The notes under the pieces are model-generated. The model saw only the letters and a program-made list of their open reading frames with translations. It searched no databases and had not been told where the DNA came from. Source: Haloprofundus marisrubri (GTDB lineage Archaea > Halobacteriota > Halobacteria > Halobacteriales > Haloferacaceae). From it: a stretch of DNA of 64,000 nucleotides. The DNA lies in the NCBI RefSeq assembly GCF_001469955.1, contig NZ_LOPU01000018.1, positions 560,001-624,000 on the forward strand. Reading direction: 5' to 3'. The position numbers were made by a program, and so were the translations under genes. Shown here piece by piece: positions 8,192 through 17,032 of this stretch (positions are counted from its first letter, which is position 1; each line of letters begins with the position of its first letter).

Positions 8192-9349
8192 CTACTCGTT
8201 GTGTGGGCTGCTCGGGTGGTAGTCGGTGTCGTACTCGCCGACATCTCCATCCAACCGGTCGGGGTTGATGCGCCCCGCCAACAGCATGAAGTCCAGCACC
8301 GTGACCCACAGCATCGCTTCGACGACTGGGACGGCCCGCGGCGGCAACACCGGGTCGTGGCGGCCGACGACCTGCACGTTTTTCTCCTCGCCGGTCTCCC
8401 AGTCGACGGTCGTCTGTTCTTTCGGAATCGACGTGGGCGCGTGCCACGTCGCTTCGCCGTAAATCGGCTGGCCCGTCGTGATGCCGCCTTGGAGGCCGCC
8501 GTGTTTGTTGCCGACGGGGACCGGGTCGCCGTCTTCTCCAAATTCCCAGTCCTCGTTTCGGTCGTGGCCGGTCCACTCGCTGGCTTCCGTGCCGAGACCG
8601 TACTCGACGCTCGTCGTCGCCGGAATCGAGAACATCGCGCGGCCCAAGCGCGATGGGAACGACTCGAAGCGTGGCGCACCCAGTCCGCGGGGAACGCCGC
8701 GCGCCTCGAAGTAGATGCTGCCGCCGATGGAGTCGCCTTTCTTCTGGTACTCGTCGGTGAGTTCGCGCATCTTCTCTGCCGTCTCGGGGTGCGCACACCG
8801 AACGTCGTTCTCTTCTGTGTGTTCGAGCATCTCCTCGAACGTCACCTCGGGCGCTTCGACGTCGCCGATTTTGTTGACGTGCGCTTTGATTTCGACGTCG
8901 TAGTCGGACTGCTCCAGCACTTGCTGGGCGACTGCGCCGGCGGCGACCCAGTTCACCGTCTCGCGCGCGGACGAGCGCCCGCCACCGCCCCAGTTGCGCG
9001 TGCCGAATTTGGCGGAGTACGTGAAGTCGCCGTGGCTCGGCCGCGGTGCGGTGACGAACGGTTCGTACTTGCCCGAGCGCGCGTCTTTGTTCTCGATGGT
9101 CATCCCGATGGGCGTCCCCGTCGTGTAGCCGTCTTGCAGGCCGCTGTGGATGGACACTTCGTCGGGTTCGCCTCGACTCGTCGTTATCATCGACTGACCG
9201 GGTTTCCGACGGTCGAGTTCGCGCTGAATCTTCTCTTCGTCGAGTTCGACGCCCGCCGGACAGCCGCTGACGACGACGCCCATCGCGTCGCCGTGACTCT
9301 CGCCGTAGGTCGAAAACTGGAACAGTCGTCCGAAGCCGTTGCCGTTCAT
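8192..9349 (-). CDS. aroC: Chorismate synthase
   Basis: 385 residues, final shikimate pathway step: EPSP to chorismate with reduced FMN as cofactor. Signatures are FSTYGESHGDAMGVVVSG at the N-terminus, AKFGTRNWGGGGRSSARET in the middle and PRFESFPSRLGRAMFSIPAT towards the C-terminus. Length is normal for the family. It shares a promoter region with the divergent gene at 9409, and aroA lies less than 1 kb away on the same strand, so the aromatic pathway genes are grouped but not in one operon. Confidence 0.97.
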   Translation of the reverse strand: MNGNGFGRLFQFSTYGESHGDAMGVVVSGCPAGVELDEEKIQRELDRRKPGQSMITTSRGEPDEVSIHSGLQDGYTTGTPIGMTIENKDARSGKYEPFVTAPRPSHGDFTYSAKFGTRNWGGGGRSSARETVNWVAAGAVAQQVLEQSDYDVEIKAHVNKIGDVEAPEVTFEEMLEHTEENDVRCAHPETAEKMRELTDEYQKKGDSIGGSIYFEARGVPRGLGAPRFESFPSRLGRAMFSIPATTSVEYGLGTEASEWTGHDRNEDWEFGEDGDPVPVGNKHGGLQGGITTGQPIYGEATWHAPTSIPKEQTTVDWETGEEKNVQVVGRHDPVLPPRAVPVVEAMLWVTVLDFMLLAGRINPDRLDGDVGEYDTDYHPSSPHNE

Positions 9350-9372
9350 TACCGGGGCGTCGGTGTCGCGGC

Positions 9373-9381
9373 CATTTAGTG
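9373..9381. promoter_or_regulatory. Shared TATA-like box between aroC and the 9409 gene
   Basis: CATTTAGTG can be read in both directions: its centre is about 27 bases from the aroC ATG on the minus strand and about 33 bases from ATG 9409 on the plus strand. No other AT-rich element exists in this 59-base divergent spacer. Confidence 0.45.
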
Positions 9382-9408
9382 TTTGTAGAAAGGCGCAATC
9401 GTGGCGAG

Positions 9409-9924
9409 ATGGAACGAATCCTCATGTCGCCGCGTGACATCTCTTCGAGTATGGCCGACCCCGCCTCAGCCGACTCGTCGACCGTCGACCAGCGTTCTCT
9501 GCATGCGCGACTCGAAGACACGTTCTGGCGTAGACACTCGAATCCTTGGAGCGCGGGCACGCGCTTTGCAGTCACACCGGTGCTGATGTACGCCATCTAC
9601 CACCGAAAGTGGCGTTTGCTCGCCGCGGCGGTGACCTTTACCGTCGTCAACCCGGTGCTGTTCAGAGAACCGAAGAACACCGACAACTGGTTCAGTGAAG
9701 TCGTCCTCGCCGAAGAGGCGTGGCTTGCCGAAGGGAAGGGTACGACGGACCTCGGTTATCCGAACGTCCTCAACCTGCTGAACGGTGGGTTCGGTGCGCT
9801 GGCGCTCGCCTCGGCGATTCGACGGAAACCGGTAGGAACCGTCGTCGGCACTGCCGGAATCATCGTCTTCAAAACGTGGTGGGTCGAAGCGATTCGGCGT
9901 CGCACGGGCGTCAGCGAACGGTGA
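9409..9924 (+). CDS. Membrane protein, DUF6653-like
   Basis: 171 residues from ATG 9409. Conserved-looking block FWRRHSNPWSAGTRFAVTPVLMYAIYHRKWRLLAAAV followed by NPVLFREPKNTDNWF and a C-terminal hydrophobic pair (VLNLLNGGFGALALASAI; VGTVVGTAGIIVFKTWW). This fits a haloarchaeal/actinobacterial family I recall as DUF6653, whose function is unknown. Later ATG codons at 9424 and 9451 are possible starts; 9409 is favoured by the distance to the TATA-like box. It lies between aroC and aroA but on the opposite strand, so no shared function is implied. Confidence 0.6.
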   Translation: MERILMSPRDISSSMADPASADSSTVDQRSLHARLEDTFWRRHSNPWSAGTRFAVTPVLMYAIYHRKWRLLAAAVTFTVVNPVLFREPKNTDNWFSEVVLAEEAWLAEGKGTTDLGYPNVLNLLNGGFGALALASAIRRKPVGTVVGTAGIIVFKTWWVEAIRRRTGVSER

Positions 9925-10112
9925 GCTGTGGGGCCATTCGCATACCGACGACTGGCGACGCCGAGTCTTTTTAACCGAAAACGGGACCAGACCACCCGTG
10001 TTCTGAGAATCGCCGCGAACCGGCCGAGGCGGGTGTACGGTGCCCCGGTTCGCGTCAGTCGTCGCGCCGTCTGTTAGCCACTGTTGTCCGGAGCGTTACC
10101 GCTGCTCGTAAG

Positions 10113-11411
10113 TCACTCCTCTCGCAGTCGAACGTCCGCGCCGAGTTCGGTGAACACGTCGAAGAAGTTCGGGAACGACACGTCGACGTGTTCCGAGCCT
10201 CGAATCCGAGTTGTCCCGTTGGCGACGAGTCCAGCAACTGAAAGAGCCATCACGATACGGTGGTCGTGGTAGCCGTCGACCGTTGCACCCGACAGCGACG
10301 TCTCGCCACCTTTCACCGTCAGGACGTCCTGTTCTTCGTCGACGACTGCGCCCATCTCGGTCAACTCGTCGGCCATCGCGCTCACTCTGTCCGTCTCCTT
10401 GTAGCGGACGTGTTCGCAGTTCTCGATGCGCGTTTCCCCATCCGCAATCGCGCCGAGCGTCGCAATCGTCGGAAGCAAATCGGGCGTATCCCCCACGTCG
10501 ACGGTGACGCCCGAGAGGTTCGACTTTTCGACCGTGATTTGCCCGTTCTCGCGGTCCCAGTCGATAGCCGCGCCCATGCGTTCGAGGATGTCGACGATAG
10601 CGGCATCGCCCTGTGCGCTGGGGTACGCGCCCTCGACGACGACTTCGTGGTCCTCGTCGGCAGCGACCGCACCCGCGGCGAGCAGATACGAGATAGAGGA
10701 GAAGTCGCCGGGCACGTGGTACTCGCCACCTTCGGGGTCGTACGTCTGCCCGCCCGCAACCGAGAATCCGTCTTCGGTCGCTTCGGCGTCCACGCCGAAC
10801 GCCCGCAGGACTTCGAGCGTGATTTCGACGTACGGTGCGGACTTGAGTTCGGTTTCGAGGTCGATGTCGATTCCCTTCTCGGTTACTGCCCCGGCCATCA
10901 AGAGCGCCGAGATGTACTGCGACGACACGTCTCCCGGAATCGACACATCTCCGCCTGAAATCGGTCCCTTGAGGACGAGTGGCGCTTGGCCATTGTCTCG
11001 AGTACTCTCCGCGCGGCCGCCGAGGTCGGAGACCGCGTCGAGAAGCGGTCCCTGCGGCCGCGAGCGCAGCGACGAATCGCCCGTCAACACGGTGATGCCG
11101 TCGGCGAGCGCCGCGCACGCGGTGACGAGTCGCATCGTCGTACCGCTGTTCGCGCAGTCGATGACGTCGGCGGCGACTCCCGGCCGGCCACCGAAGCCGT
11201 CGACTTCCAATCGAGTGTCGTCACGGGTCACGTTGCCGCCGAATGCGCCGACGGCGCGCATCGTCGCCTTCGTGTCGGCGCTGACGAGCGGGTCGTACAC
11301 GGTCGCGTCGTCGCTGTATCCGGCGGCGAGAATCGCTCGGTGGGTGTAGCTCTTCGACGGTGGGGCACGGGCCGTGCCGCGTACCCGAGACTGCGAGAGT
11401 TCCGCGTCCAT
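10113..11411 (-). CDS. aroA: 3-phosphoshikimate 1-carboxyvinyltransferase (EPSP synthase)
   Basis: 432 residues. Transfers enolpyruvyl from PEP to shikimate 3-phosphate, the step before chorismate synthase. Motifs: [19 protein letters not shown] (substrate-binding Lys/Ser/Arg) at about residue 15, [13 protein letters not shown] near 90, [32 protein letters not shown] and [19 protein letters not shown] near 380. ATG 11411 ([12 protein letters not shown]) was chosen; a longer reading upstream overlaps the promoter region of the divergent peptidase gene. Confidence 0.96.
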   Translation of the reverse strand: MDAELSQSRVRGTARAPPSKSYTHRAILAAGYSDDATVYDPLVSADTKATMRAVGAFGGNVTRDDTRLEVDGFGGRPGVAADVIDCANSGTTMRLVTACAALADGITVLTGDSSLRSRPQGPLLDAVSDLGGRAESTRDNGQAPLVLKGPISGGDVSIPGDVSSQYISALLMAGAVTEKGIDIDLETELKSAPYVEITLEVLRAFGVDAEATEDGFSVAGGQTYDPEGGEYHVPGDFSSISYLLAAGAVAADEDHEVVVEGAYPSAQGDAAIVDILERMGAAIDWDRENGQITVEKSNLSGVTVDVGDTPDLLPTIATLGAIADGETRIENCEHVRYKETDRVSAMADELTEMGAVVDEEQDVLTVKGGETSLSGATVDGYHDHRIVMALSVAGLVANGTTRIRGSEHVDVSFPNFFDVFTELGADVRLREE

Positions 11412-11489
11412 ACCGCGGTGTCCGTGCGCGCCGGTATCAGCGTACCGAAGCCGGTGACATTGCCTCGCCCGCTTCCGGGAAGCCAATCA

Positions 11490-11496
11490 CTTTACC
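11490..11496 (+). promoter_or_regulatory. TATA-like box of the M24 peptidase gene
   Basis: CTTTACC centred about 26 bases before ATG 11519, giving a leaderless transcript. Confidence 0.45.
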
Positions 11497-11518
11497 GTCG
11501 CGGTGTTCCCTCCGAGGT

Positions 11519-12697
11519 ATGGAACCTGACCTCTCGACACTCGCGGAGTACCTCGAAACCGAGGGTTTCGACGGCTACCTCCTCGACGCCGACAGCGCCG
11601 ACTCCAACCAACTGTATCTCTCGGGCTTCGACGCACCGGACCCGTTCGTGACCGTGTTCACTGGCGACGAGACACGAGTGCTCGTCAGCGGTCTGGAGTA
11701 CGGCCGCGCGAAGAAGGAGAGTCGCGCCGACGCCGTCTACCGACTCGCCGACTACGACTTCCGGCAGCGACTGGCCGAGTACGGCCCGAAAGAGGGACGT
11801 GCCCGAACCATCGCGGCGTTTCTGGACGACGCGGGCGTCGAATCCGTGCTCGCGCCCGAACGCTTCCCACTCGGCACCGCCGACGGCCTCCGCGAGCAGG
11901 GCGGCGACGTGACCGCCGAGGAACGCGACGTCCTCGGTGACATCCGCGCCGTAAAGACCGACGAAGAGGTCGACAACGTCCGCGCCGCACAGAAGGCCAA
12001 CGAAGCCGCGATGAAAGCGGCGGAAGACCTCATCCGCGCCGCCGACGTCGACGCCGACGGCATCCTCGTCTACGAGGGTGACCCGCTCACGAGCGAGCGC
12101 GTCCAACAGGAAATCGAGATTACGCTCCTGCGCGAGGGCTGTGCGCTCGACGAGACCATCGTCGCCTGCGGCGAGCAGGCCGCGGACCCCCACGACCGGG
12201 GCAGCGGCCCGCTTGCGGCGAACGAGTCCATCATCATCGACATTTTCCCGCGGAGCAAATCGACAAAGTATCACGCCGACATGACGCGGACGTTCGTCAA
12301 GGGCGAACCCAGCGACGAACTTCGCGAGTGGTTCGACATCACTGCCGAAGCCAAAGACGCCGCGTTCGACGCGCTCGAACCCGGTGCGACCGGTAAAGAC
12401 GTTCACGACGCCGTCTGCGACGTGTACGAGAACGCCGGCCACGCGACGTTCCGCAGCGACCCGACCACAGAAACGGGCTTCATCCACAGCACCGGTCACG
12501 GCGTCGGCCTCGACGTCCACGAAGGCCCGCGTCTCAGCAGCGACGGCGAGGAACTGAAACCCGGCCACGTCGTCACCATCGAACCCGGCCTGTACGACCC
12601 GGCAGTCGGCGGCGTTCGCATCGAAGATATCGCCGTCGTCACCGAGGACGGCTACGACAACTTCACAGACTACCCGGTCGAACTCGTCGTCGACTGA
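11519..12697 (+). CDS. Xaa-Pro aminopeptidase-like M24 metallopeptidase
   Basis: 392 residues. The N-terminal creatinase-like domain (about 1-125) is followed by a pita-bread catalytic domain with the metal ligands in order: [19 protein letters not shown] (two Asp), [15 protein letters not shown] (His), [13 protein letters not shown] (Glu) and VRIEDIAVV (Glu). It would remove N-terminal residues preceding proline from peptides in the cytoplasm. The full ligand set argues for an active enzyme rather than a creatinase-like binding protein. Gene stands alone, divergent from aroA. Confidence 0.9.
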   Translation: MEPDLSTLAEYLETEGFDGYLLDADSADSNQLYLSGFDAPDPFVTVFTGDETRVLVSGLEYGRAKKESRADAVYRLADYDFRQRLAEYGPKEGRARTIAAFLDDAGVESVLAPERFPLGTADGLREQGGDVTAEERDVLGDIRAVKTDEEVDNVRAAQKANEAAMKAAEDLIRAADVDADGILVYEGDPLTSERVQQEIEITLLREGCALDETIVACGEQAADPHDRGSGPLAANESIIIDIFPRSKSTKYHADMTRTFVKGEPSDELREWFDITAEAKDAAFDALEPGATGKDVHDAVCDVYENAGHATFRSDPTTETGFIHSTGHGVGLDVHEGPRLSSDGEELKPGHVVTIEPGLYDPAVGGVRIEDIAVVTEDGYDNFTDYPVELVVD

Positions 12698-12759
12698 ACG
12701 TCGCCCACGTCGTCGGTTGAATCGTCAACGTCGTCGACTCAATCGCCGACTCTCTATGT

Positions 12760-13605
12760 TTACTCGTTCTGGCCGTATCCCGAGTCGAACAGTTGTGCCG
12801 ACGTCGGACCGGGGTCGGTTCCCTCCACGACGGCGTAGTCCGAGAACTCCGAGACGCCCGTCTCGCGCAGAAGGTCCTCGTCGTAGAACTCGTTGCCGGT
12901 ACACTCCGTCGGGTCGCGCGTCACGAGTTCGAGCATCGCGTCGACGACGATTTGGGGCGTCCGCCAGTCTTCGGGCTGCCCGAGGTTGAAGTGTCGCGTC
13001 GCCTCCGTCTCGATGGCGGAGGCGGGCCAGACGCTGTTGACCGCAATCTCGTCGCTTTTGAGTTCGTCGGCCAGCGAGCGCGCGAGGAACGTCATCCCGT
13101 ACTTCGAGAGCGCGTAGGCAGCCTTCCCCGGCGACGACTCCATCGTCGTCGGCGGCGAGTTCATCACGACGTGGGCGTGGTCGCTCTCGCGGAGATACGG
13201 TAGCGCCGCGCGCGTCGTGACGTACGCCCCGCGAGCGTTGACGTCCATCAGGAGGTCGAATCGCTTGGCGGAAATCTCGTCGATGCCGCCGAACTGAATC
13301 GCACCCGCGTTGTTGATGACGAGGTCGAGTCCACCGAACTCGTCGACGGTCTCTTCGATGGCCGATTCGACGTTGGATTCGTCGCGCACGTCGAGTTGGA
13401 GCGCGATGGAGTCGCCGCCGCGTTCGCGTATCTCCTCTGTCGTCTGCGTGACGGTTCCGGGGAGTCGTTCGTGTTCGTCCATCGTTTTGCCCGTCGAGAC
13501 GACGGCGGCCCCGGCGTCGGCGAAGGCGAGTGCGAGCGCTTTCCCGATGCCGCGGCTGGTTCCGGTGATGAACGCGACGCGTCCGTCGAGCGGTTTCTCG
13601 GTCAT
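12760..13605 (-). CDS. Short-chain dehydrogenase/reductase (SDR)
   Basis: 281 residues, classical SDR. Cofactor loop GTSRGIGKALALAFADAG at residue 15, NNAG near 98, and catalytic Tyr and Lys in YALSK near 168 (MNSPPTTMESSPGKAAYALSKYG). The C-terminal part (NSVWPASAIETEATRHFNLG and the long tail) resembles the HSDL2-like group of SDRs, whose substrates are not well defined. Convergent with the M24 peptidase and followed upstream by another Rossmann protein in the same orientation with its own spacer. Confidence 0.85.
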   Translation of the reverse strand: MTEKPLDGRVAFITGTSRGIGKALALAFADAGAAVVSTGKTMDEHERLPGTVTQTTEEIRERGGDSIALQLDVRDESNVESAIEETVDEFGGLDLVINNAGAIQFGGIDEISAKRFDLLMDVNARGAYVTTRAALPYLRESDHAHVVMNSPPTTMESSPGKAAYALSKYGMTFLARSLADELKSDEIAVNSVWPASAIETEATRHFNLGQPEDWRTPQIVVDAMLELVTRDPTECTGNEFYDEDLLRETGVSEFSDYAVVEGTDPGPTSAQLFDSGYGQNE

Positions 13606-13671
13606 AACCCCCGTTCTCGGGGTCGGACCTTCATTGTTCGTGTCGAGCGTCTCACACGCTAGCGGATGTCG

Positions 13672-14667
13672 TCACGACTCGGTCGGCGACGGGTCGACCG
13701 ACCCCGCTCGAAGCGCGTCGAGCGTCCCGTCGCGTCGCCACTGGTCGACGACCTGTCGAAGCCCCTCGTGGTGCGTCGGATACGTCGGCTGCCAGTCGGT
13801 CGCCGCCCGGAACGGTTCGTTCGAGGTCCGCATCGACGTGGTGAACTGCGAGACGGCCGCCGAGCCGACGGTCGCTCGCGCGACCCACGCGGGAATCGAC
13901 AGCGGTTTCGGTGCGTCGAGGTAGTCGGCGAACGTCCGCAGGAACGCCCGCGTCGACACCGATTCGTCGTCGACGACGTGCCAGATTCCTTCTATCTCCG
14001 ACTCGGCGGCAGCGACGAACGCGCTCGCGGCGTCGTCGGCGTGAATCGGCGCGATGACGACGTCGCCGCGGCCGAGTGGCCCCCGACCGATGGCGGGCAA
14101 TCGCCGACGCAACAGTCGCTCGGCGAACTGCCGAGTGTGTGCCGCATCGGGGGCGTAGAAGACGCCGCACCGAAGGATTGCGGTCGAAAACGGCGCGTTC
14201 TCGCTGGCGGCCATCGAAATCTGTTCGGCGTCGACGGCCGACTGCGTGATTCGCGTCGGCCGCGGCGGCGACGACTCGTCGAACGGGTCGCCACGGTCGT
14301 TGGCGGCCACCCAGACGATGCTCTGCTGGAGATACTGGGACGCACCCACCGAGGCTGCGGCGGTCGTGAGCGCGCGGGTCCCCTCGCGTCGGACGCGGTC
14401 GTTTTTCTCCCACGCCGCCTCGCCGGCCTGCGGGTCGCTCGGAATCGCCGTCGCCGCGTGGATAACGGTGTCCGCCCCTTCGGCGGCGAGCGCGAGCGAA
14501 TCCGCGTCGAAGAGGTCGCCACGAACGGGTTCGCCCCCGCGGGCGGCGACGGCTTCGTCGCCTGCGGCGTCGCGCGTGAGACCGACCACCTCGTGTCCGC
14601 GGTCGGCGAACTGTGAGACGAGTCGGCGTCCTAAAACGCCGGTCGAACCGGCTACGAATACGCGCAT
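13672..14667 (-). CDS. NAD-dependent epimerase/dehydratase family protein
   Basis: 331 residues, extended-SDR fold: MRVFVAGSTGVLGRRLVSQFADRG nucleotide loop, DTVIHAATAIP near 65, and HADDAASAFVAAAE near 215. The usual catalytic YxxxK is not obvious; the QYLQQSIVWVAAND segment stands near the expected place, so catalysis is uncertain and an atypical extended SDR is possible. ATG 14667 was chosen because the Rossmann loop starts right after it. Confidence 0.75.
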   Translation of the reverse strand: MRVFVAGSTGVLGRRLVSQFADRGHEVVGLTRDAAGDEAVAARGGEPVRGDLFDADSLALAAEGADTVIHAATAIPSDPQAGEAAWEKNDRVRREGTRALTTAAASVGASQYLQQSIVWVAANDRGDPFDESSPPRPTRITQSAVDAEQISMAASENAPFSTAILRCGVFYAPDAAHTRQFAERLLRRRLPAIGRGPLGRGDVVIAPIHADDAASAFVAAAESEIEGIWHVVDDESVSTRAFLRTFADYLDAPKPLSIPAWVARATVGSAAVSQFTTSMRTSNEPFRAATDWQPTYPTHHEGLRQVVDQWRRDGTLDALRAGSVDPSPTES

Positions 14668-14754
14668 ACGATGGAAGCCAAAGCCACGGGCAAAAGTGTT
14701 GCTCAAGTAACAGGCTTCGTACCAGCGTGCCGCTACCAGAACCCACTTGCTCCG

Positions 14755-15945
14755 GTGTCGACAACGCTCGGCGTGAACTGGCGTTACCGGAACACGGTGC
14801 TCGTCCTCTGTACGCTCGCGTTCTTTGCGACGATGGTCGCGCGCCTCGCCATCAGTCCGGTTGTCCCAGACATCACCGACCAGTTCTCCGTCTCGAACGG
14901 CGCGGTCGGACTCGCACTCGCGGGAATGTGGGCCGCCTACGCGACGATGCAGTTTCCCAGTGGCGTCCTCGGCGACAGATACGGCGAGCGTCGCGTCATC
15001 CTCGCGGCCGTCGGACTCACCGCGCTCGGCAGCCTTCTGTTGGCCGTCTCCCCGTCGTTTGCGACCTTTGCGGTGTTCACGCTCGCACTCGGTGCGGGCG
15101 CGGGGTTACATTACACCGTCGCCACGACGTTCATCTCCAAACAGTTCTCGAACATCGGCCGCGCCATCGGCGTCCACGTCGCCGGTGGGCCGCTCGCGGG
15201 CCTCTCCATCCCGGTTATCGCCGCGCTCGTCGCCACCCGGTACAACTGGCGGAGGGCGATGCTTTTGGGTGCTATCGCCGCGGTTCCGGTGTTTCTCCTG
15301 TTCCAGCGGCGCATCGAGCCGACAGCACCAGAACGTCCCGACCAGCCGATGCGCGAACGGTTCGCGTTCGGTTCGCTGGTCGAACTGCTCTCGCGGCCCG
15401 AAATCGTCTACACTACTGTCCTTGCCGTCGCCGGCGCGTTCACGTGGCAGGCGACGGCGTCGTTTCTGCCGACGTTTCTCGTCGCGTACCACGACCTCTC
15501 GGTGGCGACGGCGAGCGCGCTGTTCTCGCTGTACTTCGTCGTCCACGGCGCGACCCAACCGGTGATGGGCTACCTGTCTGACCGCTTCGACCGCGACGCC
15601 GCCGCTTCGCTGTCGATGGGTCTCGGTGTGCTCGGCTACGCGACGCTCGTCGAGGGGTCGACGCTCCCCGTCTTCGCTGTCGGCGCGTGCATGGTCGGCG
15701 TGGCGATGAGTTGGGGTGCGCCCATTCAGTCGCGCTTCATCGACAAACTCTCCGCAGAAGAGCGCGGCGCGGGGTTCGGCCTCGTCCGAACGGTGTACAT
15801 GCTCATCGGTGCGACCGGGAGCTTGGTCGTCGGTGCGCTCTCGGACTCGGCGGGGTGGGCCGTCGCTATCGGCCTGCTCGTCGGCGTGATGGGCCTCGGG
15901 TTTTCGGTTCTCGCGGTGAATCGCATGCTGAAGTTGGGGTTGTGA
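14755..15945 (+). CDS. MFS transporter
   Basis: 396 residues from GTG 14755 (MSTTLGVNWRYRNTVLVL when initiated). Twelve hydrophobic segments typical of the major facilitator superfamily, with the cytoplasmic loop signature GVLGDRYGERRVIL after helix 2 and YLSDRFDRDAA in the second half. An ATG at 14671 is possible but would leave 3 bases to the divergent gene, with no room for promoters, and would add a polar stretch before helix 1. Substrate unknown. Confidence 0.85.
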   Translation: MSTTLGVNWRYRNTVLVLCTLAFFATMVARLAISPVVPDITDQFSVSNGAVGLALAGMWAAYATMQFPSGVLGDRYGERRVILAAVGLTALGSLLLAVSPSFATFAVFTLALGAGAGLHYTVATTFISKQFSNIGRAIGVHVAGGPLAGLSIPVIAALVATRYNWRRAMLLGAIAAVPVFLLFQRRIEPTAPERPDQPMRERFAFGSLVELLSRPEIVYTTVLAVAGAFTWQATASFLPTFLVAYHDLSVATASALFSLYFVVHGATQPVMGYLSDRFDRDAAASLSMGLGVLGYATLVEGSTLPVFAVGACMVGVAMSWGAPIQSRFIDKLSAEERGAGFGLVRTVYMLIGATGSLVVGALSDSAGWAVAIGLLVGVMGLGFSVLAVNRMLKLGL

Positions 15946-16015
15946 GGGCGACGGCAAACGGATAGACGTGGGCGGATTGAACGCGCCTCAGTGTTGGTTT
16001 TTGAAGAGATAGCGC

Positions 16016-16125
16016 TGGCGTGCGGGATTCTGGTCGCTGTACGCGAGCGAACGAGAGCTCGGGAGAGCGAAGCTCTCCCGGCGTGAGTGAGCGCTTTTTG
16101 GTCCAGATTTTTCGAGGTAGTGGTC
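16016..16125 (-). repeat. Intergenic repeat copy 1 (hairpin plus A-rich core)
   Basis: Between the MFS gene and tyrA. On the minus strand it contains AAAAATCTGGACCAAAAAG (16094-16112), a perfect hairpin with 8-bp arms GGGAGAGC/GCTCTCCC and a 3-base loop (16061-16079), and a C/T-rich tail ending in CTCGCGTACAG. The same core (18 of 19 bases), tail and type of hairpin recur at 54285-54366. Confidence 0.65.
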
Positions 16126-16198
16126 GCGCTTGCGCGACCCGACGAAGAAAAAGGTGGCATCGAACCCCTTTTGCGACGGCGTTGGCTACGAACGCCCA

Positions 16199-17032
16199 AT
16201 GAACCTGCTCATCGTCGGCGCGGGCGCGATGGGTCGCTGGGTCGCCGACACCGTCCCGGCGGACGTCGCGTTCGCCGACACCGACCCCGAGGCCGCCGAC
16301 GCGGCGGCCGCGGCCCACGACGCCCGTGCCGTCCCGACGGACACCGACGAGCGCTTCGACGCCGTCTGTCTCGCCGTGCCAATCTCGGCGGTCGAATCCG
16401 CTATCGCGGCGTACGCGCCGAACGCTACTGATGCCGTCTTCGACGTGACCGGCGTGATGGCCGGCCCCGTGTCGGCGCTGCGCGAACACGCCGCCGACTG
16501 CGAACGCGCGAGCTACCACCCGCTGTTCGCCCCGGAGAACGCACCGGGCAACGTCGCCGTCGTCGTCGACGAGGGTGGCCCGACGCTCGACGCCGTCGAC
16601 GACGCGTTCGCCGCCGCCGGCAACGACGTGTTCGAGACGACGGTGGGCGAACACGACGGCGCGATGAAGACGGTCCAATCGGGCGCACACGCCGCGGTTC
16701 TCGCGTACGCGCTCGCCGCCGAAAACGTCCGCGAGGAGTTCGCCACCCCCGTCTCGGCCGCCTTGGACGACGTGGTCGACACGGTCACCGACGGCACGCC
16801 GCGCGTGTACGCGGAGATACAGGAGACGTTCGACGGCGCGTCGGGCGTCGCCGAAGCGGCGGCCCGAATCGCCGAGGCCGAGGGTGAGGCGTTCGAGACG
16901 CTGTACCGCGAAGCGGGCCGTCACGAGTCGGTCGACCCCGGAGCGCTCGGGCGCGAGTCCGACGGCGACGGCGGAGGTACTGCCGCCGAGGGTGCCGCCG
17001 CCGACAGCGACGAAGGAGGCGAGAGCCGATGA
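16199..17032 (+). CDS. tyrA: Prephenate/arogenate dehydrogenase
   Basis: 277 residues. NAD(P)-dependent oxidative decarboxylation of prephenate, the tyrosine branch after chorismate. It begins MNLLIVGAGAMGRWVADTV (Rossmann loop), then CLAVPISAVESAI, FDVTGVMAGPVSAL and SYHPLFAPENAPGNVAVVV, the conserved His-Pro-Leu-Phe substrate loop, near residue 110. There is no chorismate mutase or ACT domain. The C-terminus carries an Asp/Gly/Ala/Ser-rich tail of about 40 residues. It overlaps the next gene by 4 bases (ATGA). Confidence 0.88.
   Translation: MNLLIVGAGAMGRWVADTVPADVAFADTDPEAADAAAAAHDARAVPTDTDERFDAVCLAVPISAVESAIAAYAPNATDAVFDVTGVMAGPVSALREHAADCERASYHPLFAPENAPGNVAVVVDEGGPTLDAVDDAFAAAGNDVFETTVGEHDGAMKTVQSGAHAAVLAYALAAENVREEFATPVSAALDDVVDTVTDGTPRVYAEIQETFDGASGVAEAAARIAEAEGEAFETLYREAGRHESVDPGALGRESDGDGGGTAAEGAAADSDEGGESR

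Noticed and set aside
14671-14754. ATG 14671 as MFS start
   Set aside because: It leaves only 3 bases to the divergent epimerase gene and adds a polar segment; GTG 14755 fits the family start.
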